A stretch of DNA of 64,000 bases from an uncultured Pseudoflavonifractor sp. (GTDB lineage Bacteria; Bacillota; Clostridia; Oscillospirales; Oscillospiraceae): the NCBI RefSeq assembly GCF_944387275.1, contig NZ_CALXEG010000003.1, positions 50,279-114,278 of the forward strand, written 5' to 3'. Numbering within the stretch: position 1 is the stretch's first letter; each line of letters opens with the position of its first letter. A program made the position numbers and the translations under genes. The notes below the pieces were generated by a model that had not been told where the DNA came from, did not search any database, and worked only from the letters and a program-made list of their open reading frames with translations. Below, in pieces: positions 16,632-23,927 of this stretch.

Positions 16632-16890
16632 CCAAAGAGAATCCGCGGTACTCCGCCACGCTTCCGCATAGGGCACCGTCTTGTCGCAGAGGTGATTCAC
16701 ACTTTCCTGGCTCTGGTAGTCGGTACTCACAGCCCCCACATATTCCGCGTCGTTCTGAAAATCCATGGAGAAAATGGCCTTTGTCTTACGGAATTCCCGG
16801 ATTCGGCGGTATACCTCCTCGCGCTGCTCTGGGGTGGGAAGCCGCTCCGTGGCAGCGGCGTTCCCCACAGGCATATAGCGGAAAACCGGA
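16632..16890 (-). pseudogene. radical SAM protein remnant with internal deletion
   Basis: Minus-strand frame: FRYMPVGNAAATERLPTPEQ, then IFSMDFQNDAEYVG, then directly STDYQSQESVNHLCDKTVPY and AEAWRSTADSLW. In homologues known to me, a Cys-rich segment with GGCIAGGRRYLHINANGD and CPMLENP lies between YVG and the STD block, so about 70 codons are deleted. The N-terminal CxxxCxxC domain is also missing. Confidence 0.5.
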
Positions 16891-16916
16891 CGAACAGCGC
16901 ACCGCTGTCGATGATG

Positions 16917-17104
16917 TAGCTGTATCTGCAAGAATTCGAATCCATGGAACACTTCAAGCTGGAGCTGACCGCTTACCTGAATTACTGCAATAACCACCGT
17001 ATCAAGGCAAAGCGAAAGGGCTTGCCGCCTGCTCTTCACAGGCAACAAGCCCTTTCGGCTGCTGAAACAATTCTTACGTTCAATTATTGTCTAACCTTTT
17101 TGGG
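16917..17104 (+). mobile_element. right-end remnant of an IS3-family element
   Basis: A plus-strand frame beginning after a stop codon reads YLQEFESMEHFKLELTAYLN then YCNNHRIKAKRKGLPPALHR. This is the C-terminal end of an IS3-family OrfB integrase (pattern YNNxRIKxKLKGLxPxxYR). The terminal sequence TTGTCTAACCTTTTTGGGGC (17085-17104) resembles the right inverted repeat of this family. No left end or DDE core remains. Confidence 0.65.
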
Positions 17105-18074
17105 GCACTTCACGGTCCTCCTCCGGCGGCCTCTGTTTTCTTCCATTCCTCTTTCCTGTGTTCTGCGAGCCCCGGATCTCCTCGTGGTAGAAATAGTCCA
17201 CGATCACCGGATGGCCCGGCTCCGCCCGGCCGTAGGGCAACTCGTTGTCCACAAAGGGGCAGCCGTTTTCTCCGGCCAGCTGCTCCGCCCTCTGTTCCAG
17301 AGCCCGGAAATAGCTCCGGTCCCCCTTGCTGTAGATGGCGTGATACAGGTCGGTCAGATGGGGGTACTTTTCCCCGATATAGTCCAGGATCTCCCCCTTG
17401 AACCCGCCCCGCAGGTTCAGATTCTCCAGCCACACCAGGTCGCACTGGTCCTTGACCCGATGGAAGATGGCCTCGAAATCGGTGATACCGGGGAACACCG
17501 GGGAGATGAAGCAGACGGTGCGGATGCCCGCGTCGTAGACCTGCTTCATGGCACTGAGACGCCGCTCGATGCTCACCGCCCGGTCCATGTCCGCCCGGAA
17601 TCCCTCGTCCAGGGTGTTGATGGACCAGGAGACCGTCACCTTTCCCATCTCCCGGAGCAGGTCGATATCCCGGACCACCAGGTCGGACTTGGTGCAGATA
17701 AGGATCTCCGCGCCGCTGTCCTTCAGCTGCTCCAGCAGCCTGCGGGTGTTCCCGAAGCGCGCCTCCTGGGGCAGATACCCGTCGGTCACCGAGCCGATGA
17801 CCACCCGCTGCCCCCGGTATTTCCGGGAGTCCCTGATCTCCGGCCAGTGTTTGACGTCCAGGAACATGCCCCACGGCTCGGTATGGCCGGTGAAGCGCTT
17901 CATAAAAGAGGCGTAACAGTACTTACAGCCGTGGGTACAGCCCACATAGGGGTTGACCGAGTATCCCCCCACCGGCAGACTTGACTTGGTCATGATGTTT
18001 TTTGTGTCCACATCCCGGATGAGAATGCCCTGCTCCATGATTTCTGCCATCCCGCTCGCCTCCTGTGTTGACAT
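17091..18074 (-). CDS. radical SAM protein, mobile-pair protein B type (SPL-like)
   Basis: A 327-aa radical SAM enzyme. The cluster motif CTHGCKYC (CxxxCxxC) lies near residues 45-52 within NPYVGCTHGCKYCYASFMKR, and GSVTDGYLPQEARFG and the SINTLDEGFRADMDRAV region follow. The sequence matches what is called radical SAM mobile pair protein B, a spore-photolyase-like protein spread by mobile elements, usually beside a partner A and a MarR regulator. Neither partner is intact here. The reaction is unknown. Its last codons (VPQKG) are read from the end of the IS3 remnant, so the native C-terminus was replaced or trimmed by insertion. It has its own divergent promoter. Confidence 0.8.
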   Translation of the reverse strand: MSTQEASGMAEIMEQGILIRDVDTKNIMTKSSLPVGGYSVNPYVGCTHGCKYCYASFMKRFTGHTEPWGMFLDVKHWPEIRDSRKYRGQRVVIGSVTDGYLPQEARFGNTRRLLEQLKDSGAEILICTKSDLVVRDIDLLREMGKVTVSWSINTLDEGFRADMDRAVSIERRLSAMKQVYDAGIRTVCFISPVFPGITDFEAIFHRVKDQCDLVWLENLNLRGGFKGEILDYIGEKYPHLTDLYHAIYSKGDRSYFRALEQRAEQLAGENGCPFVDNELPYGRAEPGHPVIVDYFYHEEIRGSQNTGKRNGRKQRPPEEDREVPQKG

Positions 18075-18125
18075 GCCAAATCGTCATTCGTATAATCATT
18101 ATACTGAAAACAAATCAGGATTCAA
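18068..18125. promoter_or_regulatory. overlapping divergent promoters (radical SAM gene / ABC leader)
   Basis: Plus strand: TTGACA (18068-18073), 17 bp, TATAAT (18091-18096), reading into the ABC transporter leader. Minus strand: TTGAAT (18125-18120), 16 bp, TATAAT (18103-18098), reading into the radical SAM gene. The two -10 boxes form the palindrome TATAATCATTATA less its centre. Confidence 0.8.
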
Positions 18126-18226
18126 GTGGGCGGTTTGCCTGCGTTCCGGCTGGCCGCCTCTGCCGCCAGGCGGAATTTACGCCTGTATGTTGTCAGGTAA
18201 TGCAATTGCACAGGAGGTCCTCCCCT

Positions 18227-18253
18227 ATGGTGAAACGTCGGATTTCCTTCTAA
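18227..18253 (+). CDS. 8-residue leader peptide MVKRRISF of the ABC transporter
   Basis: ATG at 18227 follows a consensus AGGAGG (18212-18217) by 9 nt, the best ribosome site in the neighbourhood, and opens an ORF of only eight codons ending in TAA at 18251-18253. It sits in a leader of about 220 nt between a perfect promoter and the ABC exporter. Its last codons and stop lie in the 5' arm of a 10-bp hairpin. K3-R4-R5 fits the +X+ pattern at which macrolide-bound ribosomes are known to stall. Function is inferred; no homologue was checked. Confidence 0.65.
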   Translation: MVKRRISF

Positions 18254-18320
18254 ACGGTAGAAGGAAATAATCAGCCTATCCTTCTATCGTTTTCGGAAAA
18301 GGGAAACAGTAGAAAGGATA
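18243..18320 (+). promoter_or_regulatory. translational attenuator of the ABC exporter
   Basis: Arm 1 TTTCCTTCTA (18243-18252) pairs perfectly with arm 2 TAGAAGGAAA (18258-18267). Arm 3 TATCCTTCTA (18277-18286) pairs with arm 4 TAGAAAGGATA (18310-18320), which contains the AAAGGA ribosome site of the exporter. Arm 2 can alternatively pair with arm 3 over 7 bp (TAGAAGG with CCTTCTA). A ribosome stalled on the leader peptide would cover arm 1, allow 2-3 pairing and free the exporter's ribosome site. This is the four-arm logic of ermC-type and cat-type attenuators. Confidence 0.7.
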
Positions 18321-18326
18321 ATAAAA

Positions 18327-19922
18327 ATGCAGAAATATCAGCGAAAGAACAGCGCCTGCTATATAGGGGCTTTGGTTTTTGTGCTCATCAGCACAGTCTT
18401 TGCGGTCATATTGCAGTTCTTCAAAGGCGGTGTTCTGGATTACGCGATTGCCGGAGACATCACGGCGACCATACAAAACGGAGGCCTGTTGATCGGGTTC
18501 ATCCTGGGCGAGGTGCTGTTCTACTACTGCTATAAGAGACTGAGCGCAAGGTTTTCCGTCGGTTGTATGCGGCTTCTGAAGCACGATATCTTTGAGCGCA
18601 TCCTCCGCCAAGACTATGTCACTTACAAAGAGCAGCAGCAGGGGGCGTATGTGGCGAAGTATACCAACGAGGCCGACATGATAAACTCCCGCTATTTTCA
18701 GATGCTTCCCCTGTTTTGGGAGATCCTGCTGAAAATCGTCTTTGTCAGCCTGGCCCTGTTCATCTTGGATTGGCGAATCGCATTGATTACGCTCTTGCTT
18801 CTGACCACGCCCCTTTATATCCCCAAGCTCATCGAAAAGCGTCTGCAAGAGGCCCAGACGGAATATCTGAAAGCGGTTGAGGACAATCTGGCAAAGGTAA
18901 GCGATTGGCTCAGCGGTTTTGAAATCATTAAGAATTTTTCCATTGAGCAGCAAATTCTCCTGAGATTTGACCAGTCAAATACATGGGCGATGGATAAGCT
19001 CCTCCGTGACACGGTTCTGGGCGCGGCGGCGCAGCTGATTACGACGCTGATTTCCTACTTGTCCTATTTCATCGTCCTCGCCTGTTCCGCATGGCTTGTC
19101 TTGTCGGGCGCGTTTTCAGCAGGCGACTTCTTTGTGGCAATCGGGATGATCGACCAGCTCTCCTACCCTCTCATCTCTCTGGCCGAAATCATCCGTCAGC
19201 TGATTGCCGTCAAACCCTCCTGTGCTGCTATGGCACAGTTTCTCTCCCAGAGCGATGGGGGCACGCATTCAAAATCTCTGCCCTGTATCCAAAAAGAGAT
19301 CTGCTATGACGGCGTTTCCTTCGGCTATACCAGCGACCGGCTGCTGTTGCAGAACTTTAGCTTTACCGCTCAGATGGGCAGGAAGTATCTGATCAAAGGC
19401 CCCAGCGGCTGCGGAAAGACAACCGCCGTCAACCTGCTTCTGCGCTATTACGACGTGACAAGCGGCAGGATCATGCTCGACGGCCTACCGATCTCCCAGT
19501 ACAGCGACACCTATTCGGCTATGACTGTGGTCCGGCAGGAGGCAGTCCTGTTTCACGACACGCTGCGGAACAATCTGACGATGTACCGCGATATGGGGGA
19601 CGACACGCTCATGGAGACGCTGAAAAGCCTCGGCCTCGACCGGTTTGCCAATCCGCAGTCTCTGGACGCTGTTATTACAGAAAATGGGGCCAACCTTTCC
19701 GGCGGCGAGAAAAAGCGCATCTGTCTGGCGCGGGCGCTGCTGCGCGATACCAGCGTTTTGATCCTTGACGAACCGCTTGCAAATCTTGATGAAAACACCG
19801 CAAAGCGGATTGAAGATCTGCTCCTGTCCATCTCCGGAAAGCTGCTGCTGGTTGTGTCCCATCAGTTTACAGAGGAAAAGCTGCACTTGTTCGACGGCGT
19901 CGTCACGCTGGGCGCCCAGTAA
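18327..19922 (+). CDS. ABC exporter, fused membrane and ATPase domains
   Basis: A 531-aa half-transporter. Residues about 1-290 carry the six-helix exporter membrane domain. The ATPase domain follows, with Walker A GPSGCGKTT, a Q-loop in VVRQEAVLF, signature LSGGEKKR, Walker B VLILDEP and H-loop VVSHQ, all intact, so a homodimer would be active. The protein is shorter than the usual 570-600 aa. Base composition is visibly less GC-rich than the flanking chromosome, in keeping with transfer. The AAAGGA ribosome site is locked in the attenuator described upstream, which suggests an inducible drug-efflux role. The substrate is not known. Confidence 0.85.
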   Translation: MQKYQRKNSACYIGALVFVLISTVFAVILQFFKGGVLDYAIAGDITATIQNGGLLIGFILGEVLFYYCYKRLSARFSVGCMRLLKHDIFERILRQDYVTYKEQQQGAYVAKYTNEADMINSRYFQMLPLFWEILLKIVFVSLALFILDWRIALITLLLLTTPLYIPKLIEKRLQEAQTEYLKAVEDNLAKVSDWLSGFEIIKNFSIEQQILLRFDQSNTWAMDKLLRDTVLGAAAQLITTLISYLSYFIVLACSAWLVLSGAFSAGDFFVAIGMIDQLSYPLISLAEIIRQLIAVKPSCAAMAQFLSQSDGGTHSKSLPCIQKEICYDGVSFGYTSDRLLLQNFSFTAQMGRKYLIKGPSGCGKTTAVNLLLRYYDVTSGRIMLDGLPISQYSDTYSAMTVVRQEAVLFHDTLRNNLTMYRDMGDDTLMETLKSLGLDRFANPQSLDAVITENGANLSGGEKKRICLARALLRDTSVLILDEPLANLDENTAKRIEDLLLSISGKLLLVVSHQFTEEKLHLFDGVVTLGAQ

Positions 19923-19934
19923 CATAAATTCAAA
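19923..19934 (+). repeat. right copy of the 12-bp direct repeat (candidate attachment site)
   Basis: CATAAATTCAAA starts at the first base after the ABC transporter stop codon and is identical to 14036-14047 at the tRNA-Ala end. Ordinary GC-rich sequence resumes after it. Confidence 0.45.
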
Positions 19935-19936
19935 CG

Positions 19937-20026
19937 GAGTACCGCGTCCGGCGGGCCGTGGAGACGCTGCGGAAAACGGAGCGCTCCATTGCTGAGTTCT
20001 CCGCCCGGGTGGGCTGCGGGACTCAA
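19937..20026 (+). pseudogene. AraC-family regulator C-terminal fragment
   Basis: About 30 codons read EYRVRRAVETLRKTERSIAE then FSARVGCGTQK, the pattern of the second helix-turn-helix of AraC/XylS regulators. It has no start, begins at the direct repeat and runs into a terminator. It is probably chromosomal sequence cut by arrival of the island. Confidence 0.45.
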
Positions 20027-20069
20027 AAAAATGCAGGAAATTACCGCACGGTAATTTCCTGCATTTTTT
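20026..20069. terminator. bidirectional terminator
   Basis: A 20-bp perfect stem (20026-20045 with 20050-20069), including A6 and T6 flanks, around a GCAC loop. It ends the TetR gene on the minus strand. Confidence 0.88.
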
Positions 20070-20107
20070 GTGTATTTTCTCTCCGGTTCAACCGGTTTGA
20101 TTTTTTC

Positions 20108-20740
20108 TCATCTGGCATTGGCCGCCCGGATGGCCTCCAGCCCAGCCGTCTCCATCCGCAGAATGGTGAGACGGGAGGCGAACCACGCGTCGTTCTTGGT
20201 CCAGTTCAGGGCGCTGTTCACCTCGTAGGACCCGGCGAGCATATACCGGAAGATCCGCTCCGCCTGGTCCTGGGAGATATGGCAGTACTCCATGATATCC
20301 GGGACCACGCTGGGCTTCATCATGCGGAAGAGCTTGTTCTTGATGTACTCCGAGATGGTCCTGTCCTGGAAGAGGACACGGTATTTGGGCGTATCCGCGA
20401 TACGCTGGCAGGTGGGCAGGTCGCTGTTGTGCTCCCGCAGCTTCTCCACCGTGTCAAACTGGGCCAGGTAGTTCAGCCGCTGGGGCATGGTCATGGACAG
20501 CGTGGTGGAGGAGTACTCCGCCACCTCAAAGGCCTCGTCGATGAGCTCGTCCAGCACCTGGTCCAGCGAGTCGTAGTGGCTGTAAAAGGTGGTGCGGGTG
20601 ATCTGGGCCGCCCCGCACACGGCGCTGATGCTCAGCTTTTCAAAGCCCTTCTCCCCCATCAGCTCCAGCAGCGCGTCCTTGATCGCGTTTTTGGTAAAGG
20701 TCACCCGCCGGTCCTCCCGGCCGGATCGTGCGTTCGCCAT
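20108..20740 (-). CDS. TetR/AcrR family regulator
   Basis: A 210-aa regulator. The N-terminal helix-turn-helix spans about residues 15-62 (IKDALLELMGEKGFEKLSIS, then RTTFYSHYDSLDQVL). The C-terminal ligand/dimer domain is rich in aromatic and charged residues and not diagnostic. It is divergent from the GH3 gene with a 230-bp spacer holding a 6-5-6 palindrome, so control of the GH3 gene and of itself is likely. The inducer is unknown. Confidence 0.85.
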   Translation of the reverse strand: MANARSGREDRRVTFTKNAIKDALLELMGEKGFEKLSISAVCGAAQITRTTFYSHYDSLDQVLDELIDEAFEVAEYSSTTLSMTMPQRLNYLAQFDTVEKLREHNSDLPTCQRIADTPKYRVLFQDRTISEYIKNKLFRMMKPSVVPDIMEYCHISQDQAERIFRYMLAGSYEVNSALNWTKNDAWFASRLTILRMETAGLEAIRAANAR

Positions 20741-20757
20741 ACTACCACCTCAGGGTC

Positions 20758-20787
20758 ATTATCCCACACAGCTGTACACACTGTCAA
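20758..20787 (-). promoter_or_regulatory. tetR promoter
   Basis: On the minus strand, TTGACA (20787-20782), 18 bp, GATAAT (20763-20758). Confidence 0.65.
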
Positions 20788-20854
20788 GGAAAGTACGGAA
20801 TTGTCATTTTTGTTCACCTGCTGGACAAGTTCCCCTGTTTCGTCCAGGACTGTA

Positions 20855-20902
20855 CAGTTTTGTCCAAACTGCTCTTATCATTCAGGGCCTGATCTGTATA
20901 AT
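20855..20902 (+). promoter_or_regulatory. GH3 promoter with candidate TetR operator
   Basis: The palindrome CAGTTT-TGTCC-AAACTG (20855-20871) lies directly upstream of TTATCA (20875-20880), 16 bp, TATAAT (20897-20902). Other TGGACAA / TTGTCCA half-sites (20822-20828, 20860-20866) are nearby. Confidence 0.55.
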
Positions 20903-20970
20903 TTTTCTCAGAAGAGGTCCCGACCTCCGGAAGGGACCGGGACAGAAAAACTGGTTTAGGAGGGAACCTC

Positions 20971-23847
20971 ATGATCAATTTCGAAATGGAAGACGTCATC
21001 AGCGTGCTGCAAAACTGCGCCCCCTACCTCATCGCGCTGGGCATTGTCCTTCTGGTGGGAATCATCGTGCTCATCGCCGTTCGGGGGCGGCCCCGGCCTC
21101 AGAAGTTCCTGGTCCGGGCCCAGGCCGGTCTGGCCATGGCCCTGGCCGCTGTGCTGGCCGTCAACGGCATCATGCTGGGCGGCGTCTCCGCCCTGCTGGA
21201 CCTGGTGTTGGTGGAACAGGTGAAGATCAGCGACGGTACTCTGGACACCGCTGAGGACACCGCCGTGCAGATTGCCGAGGAGGGCTTCGTCCTCCTGCAG
21301 AACGACGGCGACACCCTGCCCCTCACCGACGTGACCAGCCTGAACCTGTTCGGCTGGGCCAGCGCCAACCCCATCTACGGCGGCACCGGCTCCGGCGGCA
21401 TCAACGCCCTGTACGACATCGTCAGCCTCCAGCAGGGGCTGGAGCAGGCCGGATTTGCGGTCAACCAGGAGCTGCTGGACTTCTACACCGCCTACTCCTC
21501 CCAGCGCCCCGACATGACCATCACCACCCAGTCCTGGACCCTGTACGAGCCCCCGGTGAGCACCTACCCCCAGGAGATGCTGGACAACGCCAGAGAATTC
21601 TCCGACGTGGCGGTCATCACCCTGGCACGCCTGGCCGGCGAGGGACACAACGACATGCCCATGGCCATGTCCGAGGCCGGCTACGACAACAATTCCGACG
21701 CGTACGACGATTTCCAGCCCGACGACCACTACCTCCAGCTCTCCCAGACTGAGCGGGACATGATCGACATGGTCTGCGACAATTTCGACACCGTCATCCT
21801 TCTGCTCAACAGCGGCAACCCCATGGAGCTGGGCTTTGTGGACGACTATGAGCAGATCAAGTCGGTGCTGTGGTGCCCCGGCCCCGGCAACGTGGGCTTC
21901 ACCGCCCTGGGCGAGATCCTGCGGGGCACGGTGAACCCCTCGGGCAAGAGCACCGACACCTTTGCCTACAACCTGAAAAACGCCCCCTGGTGGAACAACT
22001 ACGAGGACTACCACTACTCCAACATGGAGCAGCTGGCGGTGGAGGGCATGAACTCCGGCGTGTCCCAGACCTACTACCCCTCCTTCACCAACTACGTGGA
22101 GGGCATCTACGTGGGCTACAAGTTCTACGAGACGGCCGCCGCCGAGGGCCTCATCGACTACGATGCCGAGGTCCAGTACCCCTTTGGCCACGGCCTGAGC
22201 TACACAACCTTCTCCCAGACCATGAGCGAGCTGGACGTCACCGACACCGAATTCTCCTTTGACGTCACCGTCACCAACACCGGCTCTGTGGCGGGCAAGG
22301 ACGTGGTGGAGGTCTTCTACAACCCACCCTATCTCAACGGCGGCGTGGAGAAGTCGGTGGCCAACCTGCTGGACTTTGAAAAGACCGGACTCCTCCAGCC
22401 CGGCGAGAGCCAGACCATCTCCTTCACCTTTGCCCTAGAGGACATGGCCTCCTACGACTACCGGGACGCCAGAGCCTACATCCTGGACCCGGGGGAGTAT
22501 GTCATCTCCGTCAACAGCGACTCCCACACCATCCTGGACCAGAAGGCCCTGACCCTGTCCTCCAAAATCGTATACGACGGCCAGGAGGGCCGGGCCAGCG
22601 ACGACCTCACCGCCACCAACCGGTTTGATGACTGTGCCGGCGACGTGGAGTACCTGTCCCGTGCCGACCACTTCGCCAACTACGACCGGGCCACCGCCGC
22701 CCCCGCCTCCACGGAGATGTCCCAGGAGCTGGTGGCGCAGTACCACCTGAACAGCAACTTTGACCCCGGCACCTATCTGGACCCCGACGCGGTCATGCCC
22801 ACCACCGGGGCGGACAACGGCCTGACCCTGGCGGACATGCGTGGCCTGGACTATGACGACCCCCAGTGGGAGCTGCTGCTGGACCAGCTCACCGTGGACG
22901 ACATGGCCAATATGATCGCCCTGTGCGGCTACCAGACGCCCGCCATGGAGTCGGTGGGCAAGCCCCAGACCCTTGACATGGACGGCCCGGCCGCCATCAA
23001 CAACAACTTCACCGGCTACGGCTCCCTGGGCTTCCCCATCGAGATCGTCATCGCCAACACCTGGAGCAAGGACCTGGCCACCCAGTGGGGCGAGACCATG
23101 GGCCAGATGTGCGTGGAGATGGGCATCCAGGGCTGGTACGCCCCGGCCATGAACACCCACCGCAGCCCCTTCGGCGGGCGGAACTACGAGTACTTCTCCG
23201 AGGACGGCGTGCTGGCCGGGCGCATCGCCTCCGGCGCCGTGCAGGGCGCCATGAGCAAGGGGGTCTACTCCTACATCAAGCACTTCGCCGCCTACGACTT
23301 CAACGGCAAAATGGTGTGCGTCTGGACCAACGAACAGGCCCTGCGGGAGATCTATCTGAAGCCCTTTGAGATCTGCGTGAAAGAAGGAAACGCCAACGCC
23401 GTCATGGTCTCCTGGAGTTTCCTGGGCATCAAGTGGACCGGCGAAAACAGCAGCCTGATGAACACGGTCCTCCGGGACGAGTGGGGCTTCCGCGGCATGG
23501 CCATCACCGACTTTTTCCGCAACAACGGCCATGGCTTCATGAACGCCGACGCCGCCCTGGCCAATGGGGTGGACGGCATGCTGGCCACCGTGGAGGGCGG
23601 CCCCAACTTCGTCACCGACCGCACCAATCCCTCCTCTGTCTCCGACATGCGCCGCGCCTGCAAAAACGTGATGTACACCGTGGTGCAGAGCTATCTCTAC
23701 GACGAGGACTACCAGGGCCAGCAGGGCGTGGGCTGGCGGACCTATCTCTACATCGCCGACGCCGCGGCCGCCGTGGTGCTCATCGGCCTGGAGGTCCTGG
23801 TGCTGAAAAGCTACAGGAAGCGCAGGGACAGCGCCGCGATGCGCTGA
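20971..23847 (+). CDS. membrane-anchored glycoside hydrolase family 3 protein with swapped domains
   Basis: A 958-aa protein. Two hydrophobic segments (about 18-37 and 52-80) start it, and one (YLYIADAAAAVVLIGLEVLV, near 925-945) ends it. Between them the GH3 parts are in reverse of the usual order: the C-terminal alpha/beta sandwich first (EEGFVLLQNDGDTLPL near 105, GNPMELGFV), then an FnIII-like domain (about 425-530), then the (beta/alpha)8 barrel. The barrel includes MDGPAAINNNF, KHFAAYDF and the nucleophile segment GFRGMAITDFF near 835-845. This swapped order is known in some ruminal beta-glucosidases. Anchoring at both ends would place the enzyme on the membrane surface. The sugar specificity is unknown. 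A strong AGGAGG precedes ATG 20971. Confidence 0.85.
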   Translation: MINFEMEDVISVLQNCAPYLIALGIVLLVGIIVLIAVRGRPRPQKFLVRAQAGLAMALAAVLAVNGIMLGGVSALLDLVLVEQVKISDGTLDTAEDTAVQIAEEGFVLLQNDGDTLPLTDVTSLNLFGWASANPIYGGTGSGGINALYDIVSLQQGLEQAGFAVNQELLDFYTAYSSQRPDMTITTQSWTLYEPPVSTYPQEMLDNAREFSDVAVITLARLAGEGHNDMPMAMSEAGYDNNSDAYDDFQPDDHYLQLSQTERDMIDMVCDNFDTVILLLNSGNPMELGFVDDYEQIKSVLWCPGPGNVGFTALGEILRGTVNPSGKSTDTFAYNLKNAPWWNNYEDYHYSNMEQLAVEGMNSGVSQTYYPSFTNYVEGIYVGYKFYETAAAEGLIDYDAEVQYPFGHGLSYTTFSQTMSELDVTDTEFSFDVTVTNTGSVAGKDVVEVFYNPPYLNGGVEKSVANLLDFEKTGLLQPGESQTISFTFALEDMASYDYRDARAYILDPGEYVISVNSDSHTILDQKALTLSSKIVYDGQEGRASDDLTATNRFDDCAGDVEYLSRADHFANYDRATAAPASTEMSQELVAQYHLNSNFDPGTYLDPDAVMPTTGADNGLTLADMRGLDYDDPQWELLLDQLTVDDMANMIALCGYQTPAMESVGKPQTLDMDGPAAINNNFTGYGSLGFPIEIVIANTWSKDLATQWGETMGQMCVEMGIQGWYAPAMNTHRSPFGGRNYEYFSEDGVLAGRIASGAVQGAMSKGVYSYIKHFAAYDFNGKMVCVWTNEQALREIYLKPFEICVKEGNANAVMVSWSFLGIKWTGENSSLMNTVLRDEWGFRGMAITDFFRNNGHGFMNADAALANGVDGMLATVEGGPNFVTDRTNPSSVSDMRRACKNVMYTVVQSYLYDEDYQGQQGVGWRTYLYIADAAAAVVLIGLEVLVLKSYRKRRDSAAMR

Positions 23848-23872
23848 TTTCCCCCTTTGCCGGACCCCCTGC

Positions 23873-23917
23873 AAAAATCCGGCCGCCGGCGAGCATGGCG
23901 CCGGCGGCCGGATTTTT
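23873..23917 (+). terminator. terminator of the GH3 gene
   Basis: An 18-bp perfect stem with A5 and T5 ends around a GC-rich loop (23873-23917). Confidence 0.85.
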
Positions 23918-23927
23918 GGGAAAGAAG

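Noticed and set aside
16279..16659. Whole 126-codon minus frame as a gene
   Set aside because: Only residues about 35-69 match LigA. The remainder is antisense to the IS1182 remnant or unrelated, so it is treated as a fragment.
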